From Rhodococcus sp. 14-2470-1b (GTDB lineage: Bacteria; Actinomycetota; Actinomycetes; Mycobacteriales; Mycobacteriaceae), in NCBI RefSeq assembly GCF_002259415.1, contig NZ_NPFY01000036.1, forward strand, positions 62,001 through 126,000: a stretch of DNA of 64,000 nucleotides, in the 5' to 3' direction. Both the position numbers and the translations under genes were made by a program. Shown in pieces: positions 50,656-58,314 of the stretch. How positions within the stretch are numbered: the first letter of the stretch is position 1; each line of letters opens with the position of its first letter. The notes under the pieces are model-generated. The model saw only the letters and a list, made by a program, of their open reading frames with translations. It had not been told where the DNA came from and made no database searches.

Positions 50656-51575
50656 TTGTTCGCCCTCATCTTCTCTACTTCCGCCTCCATCTCGGGAGTG
50701 ACCGTGAAGTGGCCGCCCCATTTGTTCAGCGTGCCCTCGGGGTACTCGGGAACCGGGAGAATCTGACGCAGCACGTTCGCAGGCAGACCACGTCGCTGCC
50801 ACTCACGCGGGTAGCCCACGGACACCTCCTCGAACCGCACCCCGTCGTAATACGTCGTCCGCGGAATGTGCAGATGCCCGTACACCGAGCAAATTGCGTT
50901 GTATCTAGTGTGCCAATCCGCGGTCAGCGTCGAGCCGCACCACAGTGCGAACTCCGGATAGAACAGAACGTCGGTCGGCTGCCGAACCATCGGGAAGTGA
51001 TTGATCAGAACCGTGGGAACAGAAGTGTCGAGTGCATCGAGTCGTGTACGAGTGCTGTCGATTCGAGCCCGGCACCAGGCATCTCTGGTGGCGTACGGCT
51101 GGGGCGAGAGAAGGAACTCGTCGGTCGCGACGACGTTCTTGTCCCGCGCGATCTTCAGTCCGTGCTCTTTGTCGATCGCACCTCGCGGCAGAAACGAGTA
51201 GTCGTAGAGGAGGAACATCGGAACCAACGTCGCCGGTCCTCCTTCGCCCTCCCACACCGGATACGGATCCTCCGGTGTCACGACGCCGATCTCGCGGCAC
51301 AGGTTCACCAGGTACTCGTAGCGCGCAACGCCATGGATCTGAACCGGATCCTTGGCCGTGGTCCACAACTCGTGATTGCCCGGCACCCAGATCACCTCGG
51401 CGAACCTGCTGCGCAGCAGTTCCAGTGCCCATTTGATGTCGTCCGTCTTCTCGGAGACGTCACCGGCGACGATGAGCCAATCCTCGGGAGACTCGGGATG
51501 AATGTCCTCGGTGACCGGCCGATTACCTCGGTGGCCGACGTGGATGTCGCTGACTGCCCAGAGCTTGGCTGTCAC
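50652..51575 (-). CDS. pptH: Metallophosphoesterase, phosphopantetheinyl hydrolase PptH-like
   Basis: The 307-residue calcineurin-type phosphoesterase has the dinuclear-metal motifs Asp10-x-His12 (SDIH), GDVSE with Asp39, GNHE at 66-69, a single His in NHFP, and YGHLHIP. In M. tuberculosis the same gene next to pptT (Rv2795c) encodes PptH, which removes the phosphopantetheine arm from carrier proteins, opposing PptT. Orthology rests on position and motifs. GTG at 51575 is used; AAGGACTT lies upstream, and longer readings have no ribosome site. Confidence 0.88.
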   Translation of the reverse strand: MTAKLWAVSDIHVGHRGNRPVTEDIHPESPEDWLIVAGDVSEKTDDIKWALELLRSRFAEVIWVPGNHELWTTAKDPVQIHGVARYEYLVNLCREIGVVTPEDPYPVWEGEGGPATLVPMFLLYDYSFLPRGAIDKEHGLKIARDKNVVATDEFLLSPQPYATRDAWCRARIDSTRTRLDALDTSVPTVLINHFPMVRQPTDVLFYPEFALWCGSTLTADWHTRYNAICSVYGHLHIPRTTYYDGVRFEEVSVGYPREWQRRGLPANVLRQILPVPEYPEGTLNKWGGHFTVTPEMEAEVEKMRANK

Positions 51576-51737
51576 AGGCCAGAAGTCCTTCCGATCACGG
51601 GTGTGGGTGCGTCCTCGATCCAGTACCAACGCCTGGTCGACCCCTGCCATTCCTGATTGTCCCCTGCCACTACCGGCGATGCGTGGTCGGCCCACGGCTT
51701 CGTCCGGATACGAGGACCGGATGCGAGAATTGAACAC

Positions 51738-51917
51738 ATGGGAAACAAGAGCGCGCTCCGGGCGGGTCTGATTCTGTCGGTCATGGCCGCGTTCCTCGCC
51801 GGGATCGCCTCCGACAACTTCGTGACGGGGTTCGCGATCACCGCGGCCGTCTGTGTCGTCGCGTTGCTCGCGGCACATTTCGCCGCGCAGAGGGTGATCT
51901 CCCGACGAAACCGATGA
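51738..51917 (+). CDS. Small two-helix membrane protein
   Basis: The 59-residue product MGNKSALRAGLIL... has two helices (about 8-27 and 29-50) and a basic Arg-rich end. GAGAAT lies 7 nt upstream of the ATG. It precedes the molybdate-responsive gene by 42 nt. I recognise no family. Confidence 0.5.
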   Translation: MGNKSALRAGLILSVMAAFLAGIASDNFVTGFAITAAVCVVALLAAHFAAQRVISRRNR

Positions 51918-51924
51918 TCGACGC

Positions 51925-51952
51925 ATTACATCCGCATCTGCTGGTCTAGAGT
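51925..51952 (+). promoter_or_regulatory. Candidate promoter of the HTH-TOBE / mod genes
   Basis: ATTACA (51925-51930), 16 bp, TAGAGT (51947-51952), then 7 nt to the ATG at 51960: a leaderless layout. Confidence 0.4.
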
Positions 51953-51959
51953 CTCCCTT

Positions 51960-52358
51960 ATGCCGCAATCACGGATTCGCGTCCGCGACGCCGCCGCACT
52001 GCTCGGCGTGAGCGACGACACGGTGCGCCGATGGATCGACAGCGGAGCCCTACCCGCAGGCAAGGACGAGGCGGGCCGAAAGGTCGTCGACGGCGCCGTG
52101 CTCGCCACGTTCGCCAGAGATCACGCGTCGCCGCCGCCGGACCCGACGGGCACCGAGAGTTCGGCGCGGAACCGGTTGGTCGGACTCGTCACCAAGGTCA
52201 CCTCCGACACCGTGATGAGCGAAGTGGAAATGCAGTGCGGACCGTTCACCGTCGTCTCGCTGATGAGCACGGAATCGGTACGCACACTGGGGCTCGAACC
52301 GGGGAAGATCTCCGTCGCCGTCGTGAAGGCAACCACTGTCATCGTCGAAGCGCCCTGA
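51960..52358 (+). CDS. HTH-TOBE molybdate-responsive regulator
   Basis: The 132-residue protein joins an excisionase/MerR-type helix-turn-helix (IRVRDAAALLGVSDDTVRRWIDSGALPAG, residues 6-34) to a single TOBE/Mop domain (NRLVGLVTKVTSDTVMSEVEMQCG to AVVKATTVIVE, 71-130), which binds molybdate or tungstate. It stands immediately before modABC on the same strand (28-nt gap to modA), so it probably senses molybdate and controls this uptake operon and perhaps molybdoenzyme genes. This differs from the LysR-type ModE of enterobacteria. Confidence 0.8.
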   Translation: MPQSRIRVRDAAALLGVSDDTVRRWIDSGALPAGKDEAGRKVVDGAVLATFARDHASPPPDPTGTESSARNRLVGLVTKVTSDTVMSEVEMQCGPFTVVSLMSTESVRTLGLEPGKISVAVVKATTVIVEAP

Positions 52359-52386
52359 ACGGGCCATTTCTCGTGGAGGAAATCCA

Positions 52387-53199
52387 TTGAAACGATCACT
52401 CGTCACCACCCTCGTCGCACTCGGATCGTGCGCCACACTTCTGTCCGCATGCTCGAATGCCGACGATTCCGCAGAGCCGACCGAGTCCGCCAGCGCGTCC
52501 GAATCGTCGTCGGGATCGGACGTCACCGGTGACATCACCGTGTTCGCTGCCGCCTCACTGAAGGCGACGTTCACCGAGCTCGGTGAGACGTTCGAGGCCG
52601 AGAACCCCGGAGCGACCGTCGAATTCAATTTCGCCGGATCCTCCGACCTGGTGAACCAAATCGCTCAGGGCGCACCCGCCGACGTCTTCGCCTCGGCCGA
52701 CACCAACAACATGACGAAGGCGGTGGAAGGGGATCTCGTCGACGGCGACCCGGTGAACTTCGCCACGAACACGCTCACCATCGTCACCGCTCCGGGCAAC
52801 CCCGAGAACGTGACGTCGTTCGCGGACCTCGCGAACCCGGACATTCTGACCGTCGTCTGCGCACCCCAGGTTCCGTGCGGAAGTGCCACCCAGAAGGTCG
52901 AGGACGCCACCGGAACCACGATCCCGGCGGTCAGTGAGGAGTCCGCCGTCACCGACGTGCTCGGTAAAGTCATATCGGGTCAGGCCGACGCGGGCCTGGT
53001 CTACGTCACGGACGCCGCGGGCGCCGGTGACCAGATCACCGCAATCGAGTTCCCGGAGGCGTCGGATGCCGTCAACACCTACCCGATCGTGGTGCTGAAG
53101 AACAGCGACAACTCAGCTACTGCAGCCGCCTTCGAAGCACTCGTCACCGGCGACGAAGGCCGAAAAGTACTGGCAGAGGCAGGATTCGCCGCACCGTGA
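52387..53199 (+). CDS. modA: Molybdate ABC transporter substrate-binding lipoprotein
   Basis: The 270-residue protein has a lipobox LLSAC with Cys22, a Ser/Glu-rich linker (25-47) and the ModA core: ITVFAAASLKATFTELGETFE near 50-71, FNFAGSSDLVNQIAQGAPADVFASAD, and VYVTDAAGAG. It captures molybdate outside the membrane. TTG start with GGAGGA 8 nt upstream. Confidence 0.94.
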   Translation: MKRSLVTTLVALGSCATLLSACSNADDSAEPTESASASESSSGSDVTGDITVFAAASLKATFTELGETFEAENPGATVEFNFAGSSDLVNQIAQGAPADVFASADTNNMTKAVEGDLVDGDPVNFATNTLTIVTAPGNPENVTSFADLANPDILTVVCAPQVPCGSATQKVEDATGTTIPAVSEESAVTDVLGKVISGQADAGLVYVTDAAGAGDQITAIEFPEASDAVNTYPIVVLKNSDNSATAAAFEALVTGDEGRKVLAEAGFAAP

Positions 53200-54005
53200 T
53201 CTTCACCCGCGGCGGGAACGACGTCCGACTCGACCTACCGGGCTGGATCTTCGTCCCCGCGGCAGTCGGCGCAGTGTTCGTCGTCCTTCCACTCGTCGCG
53301 ATCCTCCTCAGGATCGACTGGGCCGACTTCGTTCCGCTCGTCACGTCGGAGTCGTCCCGGACGGCCCTGATGCTCAGCCTGAAGACCGCCGCGATCAGCA
53401 CGATGCTGTGTGTCGTGTTCGGAGTCCCGATGGCTCTCGTTCTCGCCCGCACGGAGTTTCCCGGTCTGTCCGCTCTTCGTGCGCTGGTCCTGCTCCCCCT
53501 CGTGCTGCCACCCGTCGTCGGCGGAATCGCCCTGCTCTACACATTCGGTCGACTCGGGTTGATCGGCGAACATCTCGAAGCATGGGGAATCTCGATCGCC
53601 TTCTCGACGACGGCAGTGGTCCTGGCACAGACGTTCGTGTCGCTCCCCTTCCTCGTGGTGAGCCTAGAAGGGGCACTGCGGACTTCGGGCCGCGACTACG
53701 AAACGGTGGCCGCCACTCTCGGCGCGAAGCCCACCACAGTGCTGCGCCGGGTCACCGTTCCGTTGGTGTTGCCCGGCCTCGTGTCCGGGGCGGTTCTCGC
53801 ATTCGCCCGTGCCCTCGGTGAATTCGGTGCCACGCTGACGTTCGCGGGATCGCTGGAAGGTAAAACGAGGACGCTGCCACTGGAGATCTACCTCCAGCGT
53901 GAAACCGATGCCGACGCTGCCGTCGCACTGTCACTGCTGCTGATCGTGGTCGCAGCCGTCATCGTCGTCGCAGCACGTGGCCGCCGTGTCGCCGGTGCGT
54001 TGTGA
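53196..54005 (+). CDS. modB: Molybdate ABC transporter permease
   Basis: The 269-residue permease has about six helices and the binding-protein-dependent EAA loop ETVAATLGAKPTTVLRRVTVPLVLPGLVSG-type segment near 168-195, then GALGEFGATLTFAGSLEGKT-type FARALGEFGATLTF, characteristic of ModB/CysT permeases. GTG start overlaps modA by 4 nt. Confidence 0.93.
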   Translation: MIFTRGGNDVRLDLPGWIFVPAAVGAVFVVLPLVAILLRIDWADFVPLVTSESSRTALMLSLKTAAISTMLCVVFGVPMALVLARTEFPGLSALRALVLLPLVLPPVVGGIALLYTFGRLGLIGEHLEAWGISIAFSTTAVVLAQTFVSLPFLVVSLEGALRTSGRDYETVAATLGAKPTTVLRRVTVPLVLPGLVSGAVLAFARALGEFGATLTFAGSLEGKTRTLPLEIYLQRETDADAAVALSLLLIVVAAVIVVAARGRRVAGAL

Positions 54006-54018
54006 GGGGGCCTGTGCC

Positions 54019-55092
54019 GTGAGTTCGATACACCTGAGCGCCGAAGTCGCCGCCCGCGGCGTGGACATGCAGTTCGACGCCGACGACGGCGAGACGGTCG
54101 CAGTCCTCGGACCGAACGGGTCAGGCAAGTCCACCTTGCTCTCGCTGATAGCAGGCCTGCTCAGACCTGATACGGGACGTGTCGTGCTCGGGTCGGACGT
54201 CGTGACCGACACCAGCACAGGGACATTCGTCCCCGCCCATGCACGAGGCGTGGCAAGCCTCACGCAGAGGGCACTGCTGTTCCCGCATCTGTCGGTCGAG
54301 GCCAACGTCGCGTTCGCGCCGCGCAGCCGAGGAGTCGCACGACGTCGGGCGCGTACGACAGCCCGTACTTGGCTCGGCGCGGTCGACGCTCTCGAGCTCG
54401 CCGACCGCCCACCGAGAGGGCTCTCGGGCGGTCAAGCTCAGCGAGTCGCCATCGCGCGAGCGCTCGCGGCCGACCCTCGGGTTCTTCTTCTCGACGAGCC
54501 GATGGCCGCCCTCGACATCGACACCGCACCTGCGGTGCGCCGCCTGCTTCGCACCGTCCTGCGCGAGCAGCGACGCACCGCCGTCGTGGTGACACACGAC
54601 CTACTCGACGCACTGGCACTCGCGGACACCGTCGTCGTCGTCGAGAAGGGAAGCATCGTCGAGCGGGGCCCGACGACCGAGGTACTCACCGCGCCTCGCA
54701 GCGCATTCGCCGCCAAGATAGCCGGGGTGAACCTCGTCGCCGGGACCGCGGACAGCACAGGCTCGCTGACGACCGCCTGGGGTTCGACGGTCCACGGTCA
54801 CGGGGAGTCCGTGGCCGGCGGTGCCGTCGCCGTGTTCGCGCCGTCCTCGGTCGCCGTCCACATCGAGGCCCCGCATGCAAGTCCGCGCAACGTCCTTCCG
54901 GTGACGATCGCCGAGATGGACGTCCACGGCGCCACCGTTCGACTACGTGCGGCCAAGCATCCGGACGGCAGCCCCGGAATCGCCGCGGACGTGACGCCTG
55001 CCGCCGTCGCGGAGCTGCACCTCGAACCAGGGATGGACGTGTTCTTCGTCGTCAAGAGCCAGGAAGTGACGATTCATCCGGCCTCGCGCTGA
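54019..55092 (+). CDS. modC: Molybdate ABC transporter ATP-binding protein
   Basis: The 357-residue ATPase has Walker A GPNGSGKST (31-39), signature LSGGQ (135-139), Walker B VLLLDEPMAALD (155-166) and a C-terminal TOBE/Mop domain (about 285-350: LPVTIAEMDVHGATVRL, VKSQEVTIH) that can sense molybdate. GTG at 54019 is preceded by GAGGGGG; its 3' end overlaps the convergent dinF by 19 bp. Confidence 0.93.
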   Translation: MSSIHLSAEVAARGVDMQFDADDGETVAVLGPNGSGKSTLLSLIAGLLRPDTGRVVLGSDVVTDTSTGTFVPAHARGVASLTQRALLFPHLSVEANVAFAPRSRGVARRRARTTARTWLGAVDALELADRPPRGLSGGQAQRVAIARALAADPRVLLLDEPMAALDIDTAPAVRRLLRTVLREQRRTAVVVTHDLLDALALADTVVVVEKGSIVERGPTTEVLTAPRSAFAAKIAGVNLVAGTADSTGSLTTAWGSTVHGHGESVAGGAVAVFAPSSVAVHIEAPHASPRNVLPVTIAEMDVHGATVRLRAAKHPDGSPGIAADVTPAAVAELHLEPGMDVFFVVKSQEVTIHPASR

Positions 55093-56423
55093 ATGTCGGC
55101 GCCGACCAGTGCCCACTTGCCGGACAGGGTCCTCACCACGACCGCGATCATGCGCAGGGTGACGAACACGCCGAGCCCGAACCAGATTCCGCGCAGTCCC
55201 CAGTCGAAAGCCAGGGCCATCCAGATCGCGGGTAGGAATCCGATCAGAGCGCACGCCAACGTGGCCGTGCGGAGAAATGCTGCGTCGCCTGCGCCGAGGA
55301 GCACCCCATCGAGGGCGAACACCACACCGGCGATCGGAACGATGACGACGAAGATCCACCAGATCGAGTGCATCTCGGCCACGACGCTGCCGTCGGTGGT
55401 GAACAGAGCCGGTATCACCGGACGGCCTACCGCGAACACGGCCGCGAGGACTGCCGCGAAAATCGTGGACCACACCGTCAGTCGCCATCCGAGGCGGGTA
55501 GCACCGCGCACGTCCCCTCTACCGAGCGCCGCGCCCACCAAGGTCTGTGCGGCGATGGCGAGAGAGTCGAGCGTGAGGGACACCAGGTTCCACATGTGCA
55601 GAACAACCTGATTGGCGGCGACCGACGCGGCACCGAATCTCGACGCCACGGCCGCCGCCGACAGGAAGCACGCTTGAAATGCCAGGCTGCGGAGGACGAG
55701 GTCGCGACCCAGTACCAACTGTGCGCGCATGATCGACCACGACGGTCGCAGCGGCACGCCGGAACGCATCACCGCGGCCACGAAGAACGCGCCCGACACA
55801 GCCTGGCCGACGACGTTTGCCACTGCGGACCCGACGAGGCCGAGATCTGGGAACCCCGCCAGTCCGTGCACCAACGGTGGGCACAACACAGCGGACAGGC
55901 CGAGCCCGACCAGGACGAATCGGAGAGGTCTCACCGTGTTCTGGACACCACGCATCCACCCGTTCCCGGCAAGCGACACGAGAATGAACGGCACCCCGAG
56001 CACCGCGACGCGGAACCACTGCACTGCCTGGGCCGTGATGTCGCCGCCCCCGCCGATGACGGTGAGGATCGGTACGCACAGCACCTGCATGACGCCCACG
56101 ATGACTGTTCCGAGTATCAGTGCGAGCCAGGTCGCCTGCGCGCCCTCGCCCACAGCGTCACGTTCGCGCCCCGCTCCGTGCATGCGGGCAGCGCGGGCAG
56201 TCGTGCCGTAGGACAGGAACGTCAATTGCGTACTGACCTGAGCCAGAACCAGGCCGCCGACCGCCAGACCCGCAAGTGCCGCTGCTCCGAGCCTGCCTAC
56301 GACAGCCGCATCGAAGAGCAGGTACAACGGTTCCGCAGCGAGGACACCGAGCGCGGGAAGCGCAAGCCCGAGTATCCGGCGAGGTGACGCGTCCTGGGCG
56401 GCGTCGACGTCACCCGAGGGCAT
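55074..56423 (-). CDS. dinF: MATE-family efflux transporter (DinF-like)
   Basis: The 449-residue protein has 12 helices in two MATE repeats, with ILGLALPALGVLAAEPLYLLFDAAVVGRLG at 17-46 and a matching start of the second half. It is expected to export drugs or oxidative by-products in exchange for ions. M. tuberculosis carries a dinF homologue (Rv2836c) in the same position relative to nrnA-rbfA-infB. The ATG overlaps the 3' end of nrnA by 14 nt. Confidence 0.88.
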   Translation of the reverse strand: MPSGDVDAAQDASPRRILGLALPALGVLAAEPLYLLFDAAVVGRLGAAALAGLAVGGLVLAQVSTQLTFLSYGTTARAARMHGAGRERDAVGEGAQATWLALILGTVIVGVMQVLCVPILTVIGGGGDITAQAVQWFRVAVLGVPFILVSLAGNGWMRGVQNTVRPLRFVLVGLGLSAVLCPPLVHGLAGFPDLGLVGSAVANVVGQAVSGAFFVAAVMRSGVPLRPSWSIMRAQLVLGRDLVLRSLAFQACFLSAAAVASRFGAASVAANQVVLHMWNLVSLTLDSLAIAAQTLVGAALGRGDVRGATRLGWRLTVWSTIFAAVLAAVFAVGRPVIPALFTTDGSVVAEMHSIWWIFVVIVPIAGVVFALDGVLLGAGDAAFLRTATLACALIGFLPAIWMALAFDWGLRGIWFGLGVFVTLRMIAVVVRTLSGKWALVGADIQREAG

Positions 56424-57396
56424 CTGTCAAAGTCTCGATCACGTCCGATTTCGAGCCGAAAGCAGTGAAGCCGGCAGCGTTGCGATGGCCACCGCCACCC
56501 AGGGTTGCCGCCACCGCGGACACGTCGACAGATGCCTTGGACCGGAGCGACACCGTCCATTCGTCACCCGCCTGTTGCTTCAGCACCGCCGCTACCTCCG
56601 CCTCCGTGGTGGTTCGGACGATGTCGATGACACTTTCGATCTCCTCGGACCGGAGCCCTTCGGAGTTCTCACGGAGGATCGCCGCATACACCAGGCCCCT
56701 ACCGCCGACCGCGTCGGGCACCAGCGTCGCCGAACCGAGGACGGAACCGAGCATGGGCAGCCAACCGAAGGGATGACTGTCGAGAAGTTTGCGTGCGATG
56801 GCACCACCGTCGATACCGGTCGCGAGCAGGCGCTCGGCCAACAGATGCGAGCCGGGACGTACCCACCGAAACGAGCCTGTGTCGGTCACCAGGCCCGCGA
56901 ACAGGCAGTGCGCCAACTCGGAATCGATGTCGACGTTCCAGAGATCGAGAAGGCGGGTGATGACGGCTGTCGTGGACTCGGCGTCCACGTCGACCACGTT
57001 CAGTGATCCGAATCGAGTGTTGGAACGGTGATGGTCGATCACCAGCGACGCGCGCGCCGAGTCGATCCGACTCGCCAAGCTGCCGAGACGCTCGCGGCTG
57101 CCCGCGTCGACCGTCACCACCAAATCCACCTGGGACCGGACTTCATCCGACGGGACGAGCAGCTCGCACCCGGGTAGCTCGTTCATCGACTCGGGAAGTG
57201 AGTCGGGGGCTGCGAACGACACCTGTACCGGGACACCTCGGCGGTGCAGGACGAGACCGAGGGCCAGGCCGCTCCCGATCGTGTCGGCGTCCGGGTGCAC
57301 ATGGCAGAGCACGGTCACGCTCTGCGCGGTGTCCAACATGGACACAGCCGAGGCGAGCTCGGTCTGCACCGACTCGATGTCGGGTGTCGTCGTCAC
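56410..57396 (-). CDS. nrnA: DHH/DHHA1 phosphoesterase, NrnA-like nanoRNase / pAp phosphatase
   Basis: The 328-residue protein has the DHH motifs CHVHPDADTIGSGLAL at 31-46, VDAGS, IDHHRSN and VTDTGSFRW, then the DHHA1 domain ending in GGGGHRNAAG. NrnA-type enzymes degrade very short RNAs and dephosphorylate pAp; the M. tuberculosis homologue (Rv2837c) also cleaves c-di-AMP products. Here a c-di-NMP role is possible but not shown. It lies 5 nt after rbfA. Confidence 0.92.
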   Translation of the reverse strand: MTTTPDIESVQTELASAVSMLDTAQSVTVLCHVHPDADTIGSGLALGLVLHRRGVPVQVSFAAPDSLPESMNELPGCELLVPSDEVRSQVDLVVTVDAGSRERLGSLASRIDSARASLVIDHHRSNTRFGSLNVVDVDAESTTAVITRLLDLWNVDIDSELAHCLFAGLVTDTGSFRWVRPGSHLLAERLLATGIDGGAIARKLLDSHPFGWLPMLGSVLGSATLVPDAVGGRGLVYAAILRENSEGLRSEEIESVIDIVRTTTEAEVAAVLKQQAGDEWTVSLRSKASVDVSAVAATLGGGGHRNAAGFTAFGSKSDVIETLTDALG

Positions 57397-57401
57397 GTCG
57401 A

Positions 57402-57866
57402 TCAGTCCAGATCGCTGTTCGGGTCCGACGCTGCTTCACGTGGAGCCTTGTACGGGTCCGGGTCACCCGCCGGCTTGGCGGACGCCGCAACCCTGGCAAC
57501 CTCGCTGTCCGCTTCGCGAGCGCGAGCGAGCAGCTCTTCCATGTGCCGGGCCGTGTCCGGAACGGTGTCCGTCACGAACGTCAAGGTGGGGGTGAACCGC
57601 ACTCCAGTACCTGCGCCGACCTTCGACCGGAGAACCCCCTTCGCCTTCTCCAGACCGGCGGCTGCACCCTCGAGATCAGGTGCCGTGTCCAGGTCCTCAC
57701 CCATCACGGTGTAGTAGATCGTCGCGTCGTGCAGGTCAGCCGTGACCTTGCAATCGGTGATGGTCACGAACGCCAACCGCGGGTCCTTGACCTCGTGGTC
57801 GATGGCCGTCGCAACGATGGCGGCAATTCGCTTGGAGAGCCGCCGAGCTCTCGCCTGATCCACCAT
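57402..57866 (-). CDS. rbfA: 30S ribosome-binding factor A
   Basis: RbfA assists late 30S maturation and cold adaptation. The 154-residue protein has MVDQARARRLSKRIAAIVATAI, DPRLAFVTITDCKVTADLHDATIYYTVMG and RFTPTLTFVTDTVPD, close to mycobacterial RbfA. The ATG at 57866 is chosen by homology and a GGAG 4-5 nt upstream rather than the GTG at 57884. The C-terminal tail is acidic and Asp/Pro-rich. Confidence 0.94.
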   Translation of the reverse strand: MVDQARARRLSKRIAAIVATAIDHEVKDPRLAFVTITDCKVTADLHDATIYYTVMGEDLDTAPDLEGAAAGLEKAKGVLRSKVGAGTGVRFTPTLTFVTDTVPDTARHMEELLARAREADSEVARVAASAKPAGDPDPYKAPREAASDPNSDLD

Positions 57867-57898
57867 GAACTCCACGCTCCTCACACACGGTGTCCGAG

Positions 57899-58189
57899 TC
57901 AGTCCTCGGGACCGAAAATTCTTCTTCTTACCGCCAACAATTCCAGATCATGACGCTCGGCGACGTGTCGCTCGCATTCGTCCAGCTTGTCGTGCAGACC
58001 GTCGACATCCGATCCGACCGCGGCTATGCCGAACAGCGAGCGCCGAAATCGGTCGCGCTCACCCGTCTCCGCCGCGGAAACACCGAACCGCTGCAGCTCC
58101 GAAAGAACCGGTTCCACGGTCGACCGCTTGTCGGCAAGTGAACGTATGTCCCCCAGCAGTACGTCCAGCTCCAGAGCACCCAGGTACAC
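57899..58189 (-). CDS. ylxP: DUF503 (YlxP-like) protein
   Basis: The 96-residue protein starts YLGALELDVLLGDIRSLADKRSTVEPVLSEL and ends with ERHDLELLAVRRRIF, matching the DUF503/YlxP family that lies between infB and rbfA in many Gram-positive genomes. YlxP is linked to translation or ribosome assembly, but its role is not settled. GTG start with GAAGGAAGG upstream. It follows a 17-bp hairpin after infB. Confidence 0.85.
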   Translation of the reverse strand: MYLGALELDVLLGDIRSLADKRSTVEPVLSELQRFGVSAAETGERDRFRRSLFGIAAVGSDVDGLHDKLDECERHVAERHDLELLAVRRRIFGPED

Positions 58190-58220
58190 GAGGCCTTCCT
58201 TCGATCGGTTCGCGTGAGAC

Positions 58221-58259
58221 GCTCCGGCGGCGGTACGTGTGCCGTACCGCCGCCGGAGC
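58221..58259 (-). terminator. 17-bp perfect GC-rich hairpin between infB and ylxP
   Basis: GCTCCGGCGGCGGTACG (58221-58237) pairs exactly with 58243-58259 around a 5-nt loop, 55 nt beyond the infB stop. No U-run follows on the minus strand, so it is a terminator of the non-U type, a processing site or an mRNA stabiliser. Confidence 0.65.
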
Positions 58260-58314
58260 AGATCTCAATGCAGTGTCACTCCCCTACACACCACTGCCAC
58301 CAGTGAGCACGTCA

